14,054 nucleotides of DNA from Syntrophomonas sp. UBA1368. GTDB lineage: Bacteria > Bacillota > Syntrophomonadia > Syntrophomonadales > Syntrophomonadaceae. The notes below the pieces were generated by a model that was given only the letters and a program-made list of their open reading frames with translations, made no database searches and was not told the origin of the DNA. Positions within the stretch are counted from its first letter, which is position 1. The number at the start of each line of letters is the position of its first letter. The stretch lies in contig DBRM01000063.1 in assembly GCA_002305965.1 (NCBI GenBank), positions 35,473 through 49,526 of the forward strand, written 5' to 3'. A program made the translations under genes and the position numbers. This document shows, one piece after another, positions 7,052 through 13,722 of this stretch.

Positions 7052-9052
7052 ATGGATTCCTTGACTATGTTTGCACCGGCTGGGGGAGCAATAGCTTTAC
7101 TTTTTGCTTTTTATCTGGCTGGAAAAATATCCAAAGCTGACCCAGGTAATGCAACGATGATTGAAATTGCCGGCCATATCCATGAAGGGGCGATGGCCTT
7201 TTTAAGAAGGCAGTATTCTGCTATAGCTGTTTTTGTCGTTGCTGTCTTTTTAGTTTTAGGTTTCTTTATTGACTGGAAAACTGCTATTTGCTTTATCGTT
7301 GGTGCATCTTGTTCAACTTTGGCAGGTTACATAGGAATGAGTGTGGCTACCAAAGCCAACGTACGTACTGCCAATGCTGCCCGCACTTCACAGAATGCAG
7401 CTCTGGGAATTGCTTTCTCCGGGGGGGCAGTCATGGGGATGTCAGTATCCGGACTGGGTTTATTAGGTCTGGGTGTTATGTATCTAATTTTTAAAGACCC
7501 CACCATCGTTAATGGTTTTGCACTGGGCGGCAGTTCCGTAGCCCTCTTCGGCCGTGTCGGAGGAGGTATATATACTAAAGCCGCTGATGTAGGAGCTGAT
7601 CTGGTGGGAAAAGTGGAAGCCGGCATCCCGGAAGATGACCCGAGAAATCCTGCTACAATTGCTGATAATGTTGGTGATAATGTAGGCGACGTTGCCGGTA
7701 TGGGTTCCGACTTGTTTGAATCCTATGTGGGATCGATCATTGCCGTCATGACACTTGGCGCTGTATTATTTGCTGCCAAACCTGATTTAGGTGTTGGTAT
7801 AATTTTGCTGCCGATGATCATAGCTGCCGGCGGAATCTTAGCATCTATTATAGGTACTTTCTTTGTCAAAACAGATGAAAAAAGCAATCCTCTTAAAGCA
7901 TTAAATGCCGGGACATTCAGTTCCGCCGGCCTGCTGATATTGATTGCATTCTTAGCCGTCAAATTCATAGTACCAGCTGAGATGTTTAATGTATTCTGGG
8001 CTCTGGTAGCAGGATTGGTAGCTGGAACTGCTATTGGTTTGATCACAGAGTACTATACCTCTGATGAATATAAACCTGTTCAAGGAATTGCCAAAGCTGC
8101 CCAGACAGGTCCGGCTACTGTTATAATCTCCGGGTTGGGAGTTGGTATGTTCTCCACATTGCTGCCATTACTGGTGATTTGTGCGGCAATACTGATCGCC
8201 TTTCTCGTCAGCGGCGGAACCAACGGATTTGGTCTCTACGGCATAGCTTTAGCAGCAGTTGGTATGCTGGCTACGACTGGTATGGTGGTTGCAGTTGACG
8301 CTTACGGGCCAATTGCAGATAATGCAGGAGGCATTGCAGAGATGTCCGGACTCCCTCATGAAGTCAGAGAAACAACGGATAAACTGGATTCAGTAGGAAA
8401 CACAACTGCAGCGATAGGCAAAGGTTTTGCCATTGGTTCTGCTGCTCTGACCGCACTGGCACTGTTGACCGCTTTTGCACAGGTAGCCGGAATTGAAGGC
8501 GTTAACCTGCTCAACACCTATGTTATCGTTGGAATATTGCTGGGCGCCATGCTGCCATTCTTCTTCTGCGCCCTTACAATGAACGCAGTTGGAAGAGCTG
8601 CTGCTGAAATGGTGGAAGAAGTCAGAAGACAGTTCCGTGAGATAACCGGTCTGATGGAAGGAAAAGCGAAAGCGGATTATGCCCGCTGTGTTGATATCAG
8701 TACCCGCTCTGCCATTAAAGAAATGATCGTACCAGGTTTGATTGCTGTTGCTGCTCCGCTTGCTGTCGGCATAGGGCTGGGACCTGAAGCCCTGGCTGGA
8801 CTACTGGCCGGTTCTATTGGCTCAGGTGTATGTCTGGCGATTATGCTGGCTAATGCTGGTGGTGCCTGGGACAATGCCAAGAAATATATCGAATCTGGAA
8901 ATTATGGCGGCAAAGGCAGTGACGCCCATGCTGCCGGTGTCGTTGGAGATACTGTTGGTGACCCCTGTAAAGATACATCCGGACCTTCACTTAACATATT
9001 GCTTAAGTTGATGTCCATTGTTTCACTGGTATTTGTTCCTTTGTTTATGTAA
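7052..9052 (+). CDS. hppA: Membrane-bound ion-pumping pyrophosphatase (K+-dependent type, probably Na+-translocating)
   Basis: The protein hydrolyses pyrophosphate and couples this to pumping H+ or Na+ out of the cytoplasm. It has 666 residues and many hydrophobic segments, consistent with about 16 membrane helices; this is slightly short for the family. The substrate site signature DVGADLVGKVE is at 179-189, followed by the acidic NVGDNVGDVAGMGSD (206-220). Further catalytic clusters are VDAYGPIADNAGG (about 415-427) and GDTVGDPCKDTSGPS near the C-terminus. GNTTAAIGKG (449-458) has Ala453 and Gly456 where K+-independent enzymes carry Lys and Thr, so K+ dependence is likely. Glu223 in DLFESY is at the position seen in Na+-pumping members; some H+ pumps share it, so the ion is inferred. 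GGGAGATGA precedes the ATG. A terminator follows. Confidence 0.95.
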   Translation: MDSLTMFAPAGGAIALLFAFYLAGKISKADPGNATMIEIAGHIHEGAMAFLRRQYSAIAVFVVAVFLVLGFFIDWKTAICFIVGASCSTLAGYIGMSVATKANVRTANAARTSQNAALGIAFSGGAVMGMSVSGLGLLGLGVMYLIFKDPTIVNGFALGGSSVALFGRVGGGIYTKAADVGADLVGKVEAGIPEDDPRNPATIADNVGDNVGDVAGMGSDLFESYVGSIIAVMTLGAVLFAAKPDLGVGIILLPMIIAAGGILASIIGTFFVKTDEKSNPLKALNAGTFSSAGLLILIAFLAVKFIVPAEMFNVFWALVAGLVAGTAIGLITEYYTSDEYKPVQGIAKAAQTGPATVIISGLGVGMFSTLLPLLVICAAILIAFLVSGGTNGFGLYGIALAAVGMLATTGMVVAVDAYGPIADNAGGIAEMSGLPHEVRETTDKLDSVGNTTAAIGKGFAIGSAALTALALLTAFAQVAGIEGVNLLNTYVIVGILLGAMLPFFFCALTMNAVGRAAAEMVEEVRRQFREITGLMEGKAKADYARCVDISTRSAIKEMIVPGLIAVAAPLAVGIGLGPEALAGLLAGSIGSGVCLAIMLANAGGAWDNAKKYIESGNYGGKGSDAHAAGVVGDTVGDPCKDTSGPSLNILLKLMSIVSLVFVPLFM

Positions 9053-9068
9053 TTGTTAACAGATGATC

Positions 9069-9107
9069 AACAGGGCGGTTGGACAAGCCAACTTGCCCTG
9101 TTTTTTT
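9069..9107 (+). terminator. Intrinsic terminator after hppA
   Basis: AACAGGGC (9069-9076) pairs perfectly with GCCCTGTT (9095-9102). The inner GTTGG and CCAAC extend the stem, and a run of seven T ends at 9107. This is the strongest terminator in the window and separates secG-hppA from the esterase gene. Confidence 0.92.
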
Positions 9108-9160
9108 AATACCAAGGCCAAACTTAAAATACTGCCGATATGGGGAGAGGAGAAATCAAG

Positions 9161-9919
9161 TTGATAAAGCCAGAAGCAGAGGCTTTTTTATTACCCGGTA
9201 CCAACGACATTGCCCTGCTGTTTATACATGGCATTACCGCATCACCATCGGAAGTATACCCCACTGCCAAATTGATCCATGAACTTACTCAATGCACTGT
9301 CAAGGGGATCTTGCTGCCGGGGCATGGAACTACGCTGGCAGACCTTAGCCTGACCAGATGGACTGACTGGTACGATACAGTAAAAAAAGAAACCGAAGAG
9401 CTGCAAAAAACCCATCGAAAAGTTTATGTAGCAGGCCTTTCCATGGGCGGGCTTTTAAGCCTTTATGCCGGCATAAAAATGACGCAGATCGCCGGCATCA
9501 TAAGTATCAATGCCCCCATATTTTTGCGAATACCTCTGCCGGGATTATTGGCACCGGTCATGAGATTGTTTGTAAATAATCTTCCCAAGGTTCAAACCAG
9601 CTGGAATAAAGAATTAAACAGCCTGGGGCGTTTTAACTATGACGCAACTCCCATCGATGCATTTCAAAGCATGTGGCAGCTGCGGCATAAGGTAACAGCC
9701 GGGCTTAAAAATATAACACAGCCTCTTTTGGTCATACAGTCTCTGCGGGATGAAACCGTAAGGAGTGACAGCGGCAGATTCATTGCCAGTCATGCGGTCA
9801 ATGCATCGGTAGATTTGATGGAGCTTCAGTCATCCAGGCATGTCGCAACCATGGACCGGGAAAAGGAGGCAATTGCTAAAAAGATCGCCGATTTTATAAA
9901 ATCAACCGACAATGTGTAA
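9161..9919 (+). CDS. est: Alpha/beta-hydrolase carboxylesterase (Est30/YvaK-like)
   Basis: This is a 252-residue cytosolic serine hydrolase that probably cleaves short-chain carboxylic esters or monoacylglycerols; the natural substrate is unknown. The oxyanion segment is LLFIHGITASP. The nucleophile elbow GLSMGG has Ser94, the acid is Asp197 (SLRDETV) and the histidine is His227 (SSRHVATMD). The serine position equals that of Est30 of Geobacillus, and Asp/His are shifted by four. I prefer TTG at 9161, because AGAGGAGA (9146-9153) sits 7 bases before it; an upstream ATG at 9140 precedes this site and lacks its own. The secG-est-rnr-smpB order of Bacillus supports the identity. It begins a new unit after the hppA terminator, but I see no convincing promoter in 9108-9145. 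Confidence 0.9.
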   Translation: MIKPEAEAFLLPGTNDIALLFIHGITASPSEVYPTAKLIHELTQCTVKGILLPGHGTTLADLSLTRWTDWYDTVKKETEELQKTHRKVYVAGLSMGGLLSLYAGIKMTQIAGIISINAPIFLRIPLPGLLAPVMRLFVNNLPKVQTSWNKELNSLGRFNYDATPIDAFQSMWQLRHKVTAGLKNITQPLLVIQSLRDETVRSDSGRFIASHAVNASVDLMELQSSRHVATMDREKEAIAKKIADFIKSTDNV

Positions 9920-9960
9920 TAATATAGAAAGAGTAAACTAGTGATTAGGAGGTTAATGAA

Positions 9961-10512
9961 TTGCAAAGAACTGAAGCTTTGGATTTATTGAAGGCGCATC
10001 TGTACGATGAAAATCATATCAAACATTCCCTGGCTGTAGAGGCAATTATGAGAGGCATAGCCGCTCACCTGGGTGAAGATGTCGAAAAATATGGATTGAC
10101 CGGATTGCTCCATGATATAGATTATGATACCACCGGCGAAGACCCGCAGCAGCATTCCTTAATAGGGGCACAGATGCTGGAGGAAAAGGGATTTCCCGCC
10201 GATCTGGTCTATGCAGTCAAAGTACATAATGAGATCCATGGTCTGGAGCGGAAAAGTCTTTTAGATAAAGCTTTGTATTGCTGTGACCCCACCAGCGGCT
10301 TTATTACTGCTGCAGCTTTAGTAAGGCCGGACAAGCAATTGGCCAATGTGGAAGTCAAATCCCTGAAAAAACGCTTTAAGGAAAAGGCTTTCGCCCGAGG
10401 CGCCAACCGTGAACAGATGGCAGCCTGCAGCGAGATCGGCATGGAACTGGAGGAATTCCTGGCCATATCACTTCAAAGCATGCAGCAAATAGCACCAGAG
10501 TTAGGTTTATAG
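9961..10512 (+). CDS. HD-domain predicted hydrolase (HDIG-type)
   Basis: This is a 183-residue soluble protein of the HD superfamily, whose members are metal-dependent phosphohydrolases. Candidate metal ligands are His22 (IKHSLAVEA), the His51-Asp52 doublet in LLHDIDYD, and Asp109 in YCCDPTSG; His65 and His89 could be further ligands. It looks like the small stand-alone HD hydrolases of COG2316 type, for which I know no firm substrate. The start is TTG at 9961, with AGGAGG (9947-9952) eight bases upstream; the nearby ATG at 9956 is in a different frame that stops after a few codons. It lies 41 bp after the esterase and 58 bp before rnr, so co-transcription is likely. A link to nucleotide or RNA metabolism is suggested only by the neighbour rnr. 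Confidence 0.85.
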   Translation: MQRTEALDLLKAHLYDENHIKHSLAVEAIMRGIAAHLGEDVEKYGLTGLLHDIDYDTTGEDPQQHSLIGAQMLEEKGFPADLVYAVKVHNEIHGLERKSLLDKALYCCDPTSGFITAAALVRPDKQLANVEVKSLKKRFKEKAFARGANREQMAACSEIGMELEEFLAISLQSMQQIAPELGL

Positions 10513-10555
10513 CAGCTCGATTTTGGTTAAGCTAATATAGAATTTTTTATTCCTT

Positions 10556-10564
10556 AAGGAGGAG
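10556..10564 (+). promoter_or_regulatory. Ribosome binding site that fixes the rnr start
   Basis: AAGGAGGAG is a near-perfect Shine-Dalgarno sequence. Six bases separate it from ATA at 10571. The first in-frame ATG (10598) is 33 bases away, too far to be served by it. An in-frame TAA at 10565-10567 rules out any start further upstream. The site lies partly inside the palindrome TCCTTAAGGA (10551-10560). Confidence 0.75.
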
Positions 10565-10570
10565 TAAATC

Positions 10571-12676
10571 ATAAACAAAGAAACGATCCTTGCTTTTATG
10601 TGCCGGGAAAGTTACCGGCCGCTAAGCTATGGCGAGCTGATACAGGCTTTGGCAATAGAAAGCGGAGAAGAGGAGATCAGATTCAGCAAAGAATTAGGAC
10701 GGCTGGAGAAGCAGGGGGAAATTGTCAAGACCCGTAAAAATAAATACGGCCTGCCGGAAATGATGAATCTGGTAAAAGGCATAATCAGCATCAGCCAGCG
10801 CGGTTATGGCATATTAAAGCCCGATGATGTAAATGCACCGGAAATATTTGTTTTTGGAAAAAACCTCAATGGCGCCATGCATCAGGATCGGGTCATGGTC
10901 AGACGGCAGGAAAAAGCTTTTGACGGCCAGCGCCCTGAAGGAGAAGTAATCCGGGTCATCAAACGTGCCAGCCGTGAGCTGGTTGGAACCTTTGAACGAG
11001 GCCGGTCTTCAGTTCAGGTTATTCCCGACGATTCCCGGCAGATCTATCCCATCAATGTAAAGGCCAGCAGTAAATTAAAAGTCAAAAATGGAGATAAAGT
11101 TCTGGTTTCCATTACTGCCTATCCCGATAAAAACAAATACCCGGAAGGAAAAATAACCGAAGTTCTGGGCAGAAAAGGGCAGCCGGGCCTGGATGTACAG
11201 GTAGTTATCAGAAAGCATTCCCTCAAAGCCTTTTTCCCGGAAGCAGTTATAAATGAAGCGCAGGCGGCCGCTGTTCCCGTTAGCAGCGAAGAGAAGGCAC
11301 AACGCCGGGATCTGACCGGGATCAGAATGGTTACCATGGACGGTGCAGATGCAAAAGACCTGGATGATGCTGTTTCTATAAGCCGTACTGCTGATGGATA
11401 CCGGTTGGGAGTCCATATCGCGGACGTATCCCATTATGTAAAAGAGAAAAGCAAACTGGACAAGGAAGCCTTCGAAAGAGGTACCAGTGTATACCTGATC
11501 GATAAAGTACTGCCCATGCTGCCACCGGAGCTCAGCAACGATATTTGCAGCCTGAATGCAGGAGTCGACCGGCTGGCACTTAGCTGTATTGTGGATTTGG
11601 ACTCCAAAGGCAACATAAAGAACTATGATCTGTGCAAATCAGTAATACACATTGATGAGCGTATGACTTATGATGATGTAAATAAATTGCTCAACGAAAG
11701 TGATCCGGAGCTAAAGAAAAGATACGATTATCTGCTGGAAGACTTTCGCATTATGAAAGAGCTGGCAGATATCTTGCGGGAAAAAAGAAAAGTGCGGGGC
11801 GCACTTGATTTTGATTTCCCAGAAACCAAGGTGATCGTTGATGAAAACAGTTTCCCAGTTGAGATAAAAAAGGCGGAACGGGGAGCAGCAGAAATGATCA
11901 TCGAAGACTTTATGATCTGTGCCAATGAAGTGGTAGCGGAGCATATGTATTGGGCGCAATTGCCTATATTATACAGGGTCCATCAAAAACCGGACGAAGA
12001 TGCGCTGGATAAATTAAATCAGGTCCTGGGAGTGTTCGGCCTGAAAATAAATGGCCGCGCCGTTGATCCAAAAACTTACCAGAAGATCCTGGCCCAGATT
12101 AAAGGCAGACCGGAAGAACCAATGATCGCGATGATGCTGTTAAGGTCCATGAAACATGCCAGCTATATGCCGGAAGCCTTAGGACATTTCGGGTTGGCTT
12201 CAAAATATTATTGTCACTTTACCAGCCCCATCAGGCGTTACCCTGACCTGATCGTCCACCGGGTTTTAAGCGAATTGCTGGATGGCAGCATGAATGCCGG
12301 CAGGCGCAGTAAACTGGAAAAAAACATGGCCGCCGCCGGGCAGCATTGTTCCATGCAGGAGATCAAAGCGGAAGAAGCAGAACGTGAATTGATGGACATT
12401 AAAAAAGCCCAGTATATGGCTGGATTTATCGGTGATGAGTTTGAGGCACGGATCGTATCTGTTCACCCCTTTGGTTTATTCGTCCAGCTCGATAATACCG
12501 TGGAAGGATTGATCCATGTTTCCAGCATAACCGATGATTATTATGAGTTCAATGAGCGTGACCATACTCTGCGCGGACGTCACTCCGGGCAAAAATTCGC
12601 TATCGGGGATCCGGTCAGGGTGCAGTTGATCCGGGTGGATGTTGATGAAGCCAGAATTGATTTTGAGTTGATATAA
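10571..12676 (+). CDS. rnr: Ribonuclease R (3'-5' exoribonuclease), apparent non-ATG AUA start
   Basis: RNase R degrades structured RNA from the 3' end and, with tmRNA and SmpB, clears non-stop mRNA. With the start at 10571 it has 701 residues. The order is an N-terminal helix-turn-helix region (about 1-70), cold-shock domains with GIISISQRGYGIL, the RNB catalytic domain from about 240 with DGADAKDLDDAVS (the acidic metal site) and HIADVSHYV, and a C-terminal S1 domain (about 615-700, FEARIVSVHPFGLFVQL). It ends directly after S1, without the Lys-rich tail of many homologues; the B. subtilis protein is 779 residues. Codons 10571-10597 encode NKETILAF before the first Met, and this aligns with the start of known RNase R proteins. 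I therefore infer initiation at AUA, or AUC at 10568; a base error ATG to ATA is the main alternative. Confidence 0.93.
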   Translation: MNKETILAFMCRESYRPLSYGELIQALAIESGEEEIRFSKELGRLEKQGEIVKTRKNKYGLPEMMNLVKGIISISQRGYGILKPDDVNAPEIFVFGKNLNGAMHQDRVMVRRQEKAFDGQRPEGEVIRVIKRASRELVGTFERGRSSVQVIPDDSRQIYPINVKASSKLKVKNGDKVLVSITAYPDKNKYPEGKITEVLGRKGQPGLDVQVVIRKHSLKAFFPEAVINEAQAAAVPVSSEEKAQRRDLTGIRMVTMDGADAKDLDDAVSISRTADGYRLGVHIADVSHYVKEKSKLDKEAFERGTSVYLIDKVLPMLPPELSNDICSLNAGVDRLALSCIVDLDSKGNIKNYDLCKSVIHIDERMTYDDVNKLLNESDPELKKRYDYLLEDFRIMKELADILREKRKVRGALDFDFPETKVIVDENSFPVEIKKAERGAAEMIIEDFMICANEVVAEHMYWAQLPILYRVHQKPDEDALDKLNQVLGVFGLKINGRAVDPKTYQKILAQIKGRPEEPMIAMMLLRSMKHASYMPEALGHFGLASKYYCHFTSPIRRYPDLIVHRVLSELLDGSMNAGRRSKLEKNMAAAGQHCSMQEIKAEEAERELMDIKKAQYMAGFIGDEFEARIVSVHPFGLFVQLDNTVEGLIHVSSITDDYYEFNERDHTLRGRHSGQKFAIGDPVRVQLIRVDVDEARIDFELI

Positions 12677-12730
12677 TTATTAGAGAATTTTGCATTTATT
12701 AACAGGAATTTTGAAATCTACAGCGAATAG

Positions 12731-12736
12731 TATAAT
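12731..12736 (+). promoter_or_regulatory. -10 box of a candidate promoter for the intergenic RNA
   Basis: TATAAT is a perfect -10 hexamer. The -35 is unclear: TTGAAA (12711-12716) is a good match but leaves only 14 bp, and TTTTGA (12709-12714) leaves 16 bp but matches poorly. The predicted start is near 12744, a few bases before the structured RNA begins. Confidence 0.5.
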
Positions 12737-12743
12737 CTAATAG

Positions 12744-12917
12744 AATAAATCCAGTTTTCGAGTTACTGTACCTAATGCACAGGCGATGGGCAGTAACCGA
12801 TAGGGTATAGCGGGAAACAGCTATGCCTCCCGGTGCGGAAAGAAAACCTGGCTGAAAAATGGCTGCCGTGTGGTACTGATAGTCAGTTGTATTTTCGCAA
12901 CTGATTTTTTATTTTTT
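12744..12917 (+). ncRNA. Unidentified structured RNA with GAAA tetraloop and 11-nt receptor
   Basis: A three-way fold is visible. P1 pairs CCAGTTTTC (12751-12759) with GAAAACCTGG (12842-12851), with one bulged C. P2 pairs GTTACTG (12762-12768) with CAGTAAC (12791-12797). P3 pairs GGTATAGC (12804-12811) with GCTATGCC (12820-12827), then a G-A mismatch and a G-C pair close a GAAA loop (12814-12817). Inside P2, CCTAA-T (12771-12776) faces G-ATGG (12785-12789). This is the classic 11-nt GAAA receptor with its G-U wobble reversed, so P3 probably docks into P2. GCAC in the P2 loop (12777-12780) could pair with GTGC (12833-12836) as a pseudoknot. A -10 box precedes it and an intrinsic terminator ends it. 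No matching riboswitch or RNA family came to mind; it could be a riboswitch, a regulatory sRNA or a remnant. Ends are approximate. Confidence 0.6.
12883..12917 (+). terminator. Intrinsic terminator ending the intergenic RNA
   Basis: TCAGTTG (12883-12889) pairs perfectly with CAACTGA (12898-12904), followed by six T, one A and six more T. Its 5' arm can instead pair with ACTGA (12875-12879), giving a small competing hairpin. It may also stop read-through from rnr. Confidence 0.85.
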
Positions 12918-12982
12918 CAAGATTGAACCGCACCAATATTATTGTTTTCCCTATTGGGCCTCATAAACCCCACTTTTATTGA

Positions 12983-13010
12983 AATCCTCCGGTTGCACTC
13001 CCGGAGGATT
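12983..13010. terminator. Second hairpin between rnr and smpB (weak terminator or SD-hiding stem)
   Basis: AATCCTCCGG (12983-12992) pairs perfectly with CCGGAGGATT (13001-13010) around an 8-nt loop. Only CTTTAT follows, so termination would be weak; the mirrored A/T content on the left also gives no strong reverse terminator. The 3' arm contains GGAGG, which sits seven bases before ATG at 13015. The rest of 12918-13048 holds nothing else I can interpret. Confidence 0.5.
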
Positions 13011-13048
13011 CTTTATGGTAAATAATGGGCAAGTTTAAAACCCCCTCA

Positions 13049-13077
13049 TTGACCTGAAGCAGAACTTAGGTTATAAT
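13049..13077 (+). promoter_or_regulatory. Strong sigma-A-type promoter for smpB
   Basis: TTGACC (13049-13054) and TATAAT (13072-13077) are separated by exactly 17 bp, eleven of twelve consensus bases apart from one -35 position. Transcription would start near 13084 and give a leader of about 100 nt. It makes smpB independent of rnr. Confidence 0.88.
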
Positions 13078-13100
13078 GATGAAGCAAAAGCAGGAATGAA

Positions 13101-13146
13101 AAGCCCTGATCTCGGTAAGAATTATCTGAGGTGAGGGTTTGTTTTT
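13101..13146 (+). promoter_or_regulatory. Terminator-like hairpin in the smpB leader (possible attenuator)
   Basis: AAGCCCTGATCTC (13101-13113) pairs with GAGGTGAGGGTTT (13128-13140), 13 positions with one G-G mismatch and two G-U pairs, around a 14-nt loop. GTTTTT follows at 13141-13146. It begins about 17 nt after the predicted transcription start, so it could end transcripts before smpB. GAAGC at 13081-13085 and 13160-13164 can each pair with GCTTC at 13148-13152, offering alternative folds. Confidence 0.5.
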
Positions 13147-13182
13147 CGCTTCAAATGCTGAAGCTGAATCTTGAGGTGTAAA

Positions 13183-13653
13183 ATGGGCAAAAAAGGCGGC
13201 ATAAAACCGGTTATTGAAAACCGCAAAGCCAGATTTGAATATCATATCAAAGAAAACTTTGAAGCCGGACTGGTTCTGGTCGGGACGGAAGTGAAGTCAT
13301 TGCGCAAAGGCAAAGGCAATCTGAAAGATGCCTATGCCACAGTCAAAGACGGAGAAGCCTGGATTATAAACTTCCATATTAGTCCTTATGAACAAGGCAA
13401 TCAGTTTAATCATGACCCGCTAAGGCCGAAAAAATTGCTATTGCACCGGCAGGAAATCAATCGTCTGCTGGGTTTGCAAAAAGAAAAAGGATATACATTA
13501 ATTCCTCTAAAAGTATATTTTAAAGAAGGCAAAGCCAAGATGGACCTGGCAGTAGCCGTCGGCAAGAAATTATATGACAAGCGTGAAGACATCGCAGCCC
13601 GGGATGCACGCCGGGATATGGAACGTGCGGTCAAGGAAAAAAGCCACTCCTAA
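13183..13653 (+). CDS. smpB: SsrA-binding protein SmpB
   Basis: SmpB binds the tRNA-like domain of tmRNA and places it in the A site of stalled ribosomes, standing in for the missing codon-anticodon pair. The product is 156 residues, the normal length. The OB-fold core shows ARFEYHIKENFEAGLVLVGT, EVKSLRKGKGNLKDAY, and HISPYEQGN. The basic C-terminal tail KKLYDKREDIAARDARRDME would form the helix that reaches into the mRNA channel. The start is ATG at 13183, preceded by GAGGTG (13173-13178); a TTG at 13171 in the same frame overlaps that site and is rejected. It has its own strong promoter and a leader hairpin, and its partner ssrA follows 69 bp later. Confidence 0.97.
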   Translation: MGKKGGIKPVIENRKARFEYHIKENFEAGLVLVGTEVKSLRKGKGNLKDAYATVKDGEAWIINFHISPYEQGNQFNHDPLRPKKLLLHRQEINRLLGLQKEKGYTLIPLKVYFKEGKAKMDLAVAVGKKLYDKREDIAARDARRDMERAVKEKSHS

Positions 13654-13663
13654 TATTTGAGGG

Positions 13664-13692
13664 ATGACAAAAGTGTTTACCCGTAGTAATAT
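13664..13692 (+). promoter_or_regulatory. Candidate promoter for ssrA
   Basis: ATGACA (13664-13669, five of six) and TAATAT (13687-13692, four of six) are 17 bp apart. The start would be near 13699, leaving about 24 nt of 5' precursor to be trimmed. Read-through from smpB is also possible, since no terminator separates the genes. Confidence 0.5.
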
Positions 13693-13722
13693 ATGATATG
13701 CACCCCTGATTGTTTTAATTAT

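Noticed and set aside
10598..12676. rnr starting at the first ATG (10598)
   Set aside because: It has no ribosome binding site at usable distance and would cut conserved N-terminal residues.
12751..12851. Intergenic RNA as a molybdenum-cofactor riboswitch
   Set aside because: The GAAA-capped stem and the following GCCTCCCG and GGAAAG recall that motif from memory. However, the 5' half and the closing P2 helix do not fit well (GCACAGG/CCGGTGC has a mismatch and would break the stronger GTTACTG/CAGTAAC stem), and no molybdenum genes are nearby. A covariance search would settle it.
12751..12851. Intergenic RNA as a c-di-GMP-I riboswitch
   Set aside because: It shares the tetraloop/receptor idea, but the two hairpins are in the opposite order and the conserved GGCAAACC and ACGCAAAGCC segments are missing.
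13171..13182. TTG at 13171 as the smpB start
   Set aside because: It overlaps the GAGGTG ribosome site that serves ATG 13183, which also gives the normal protein beginning.
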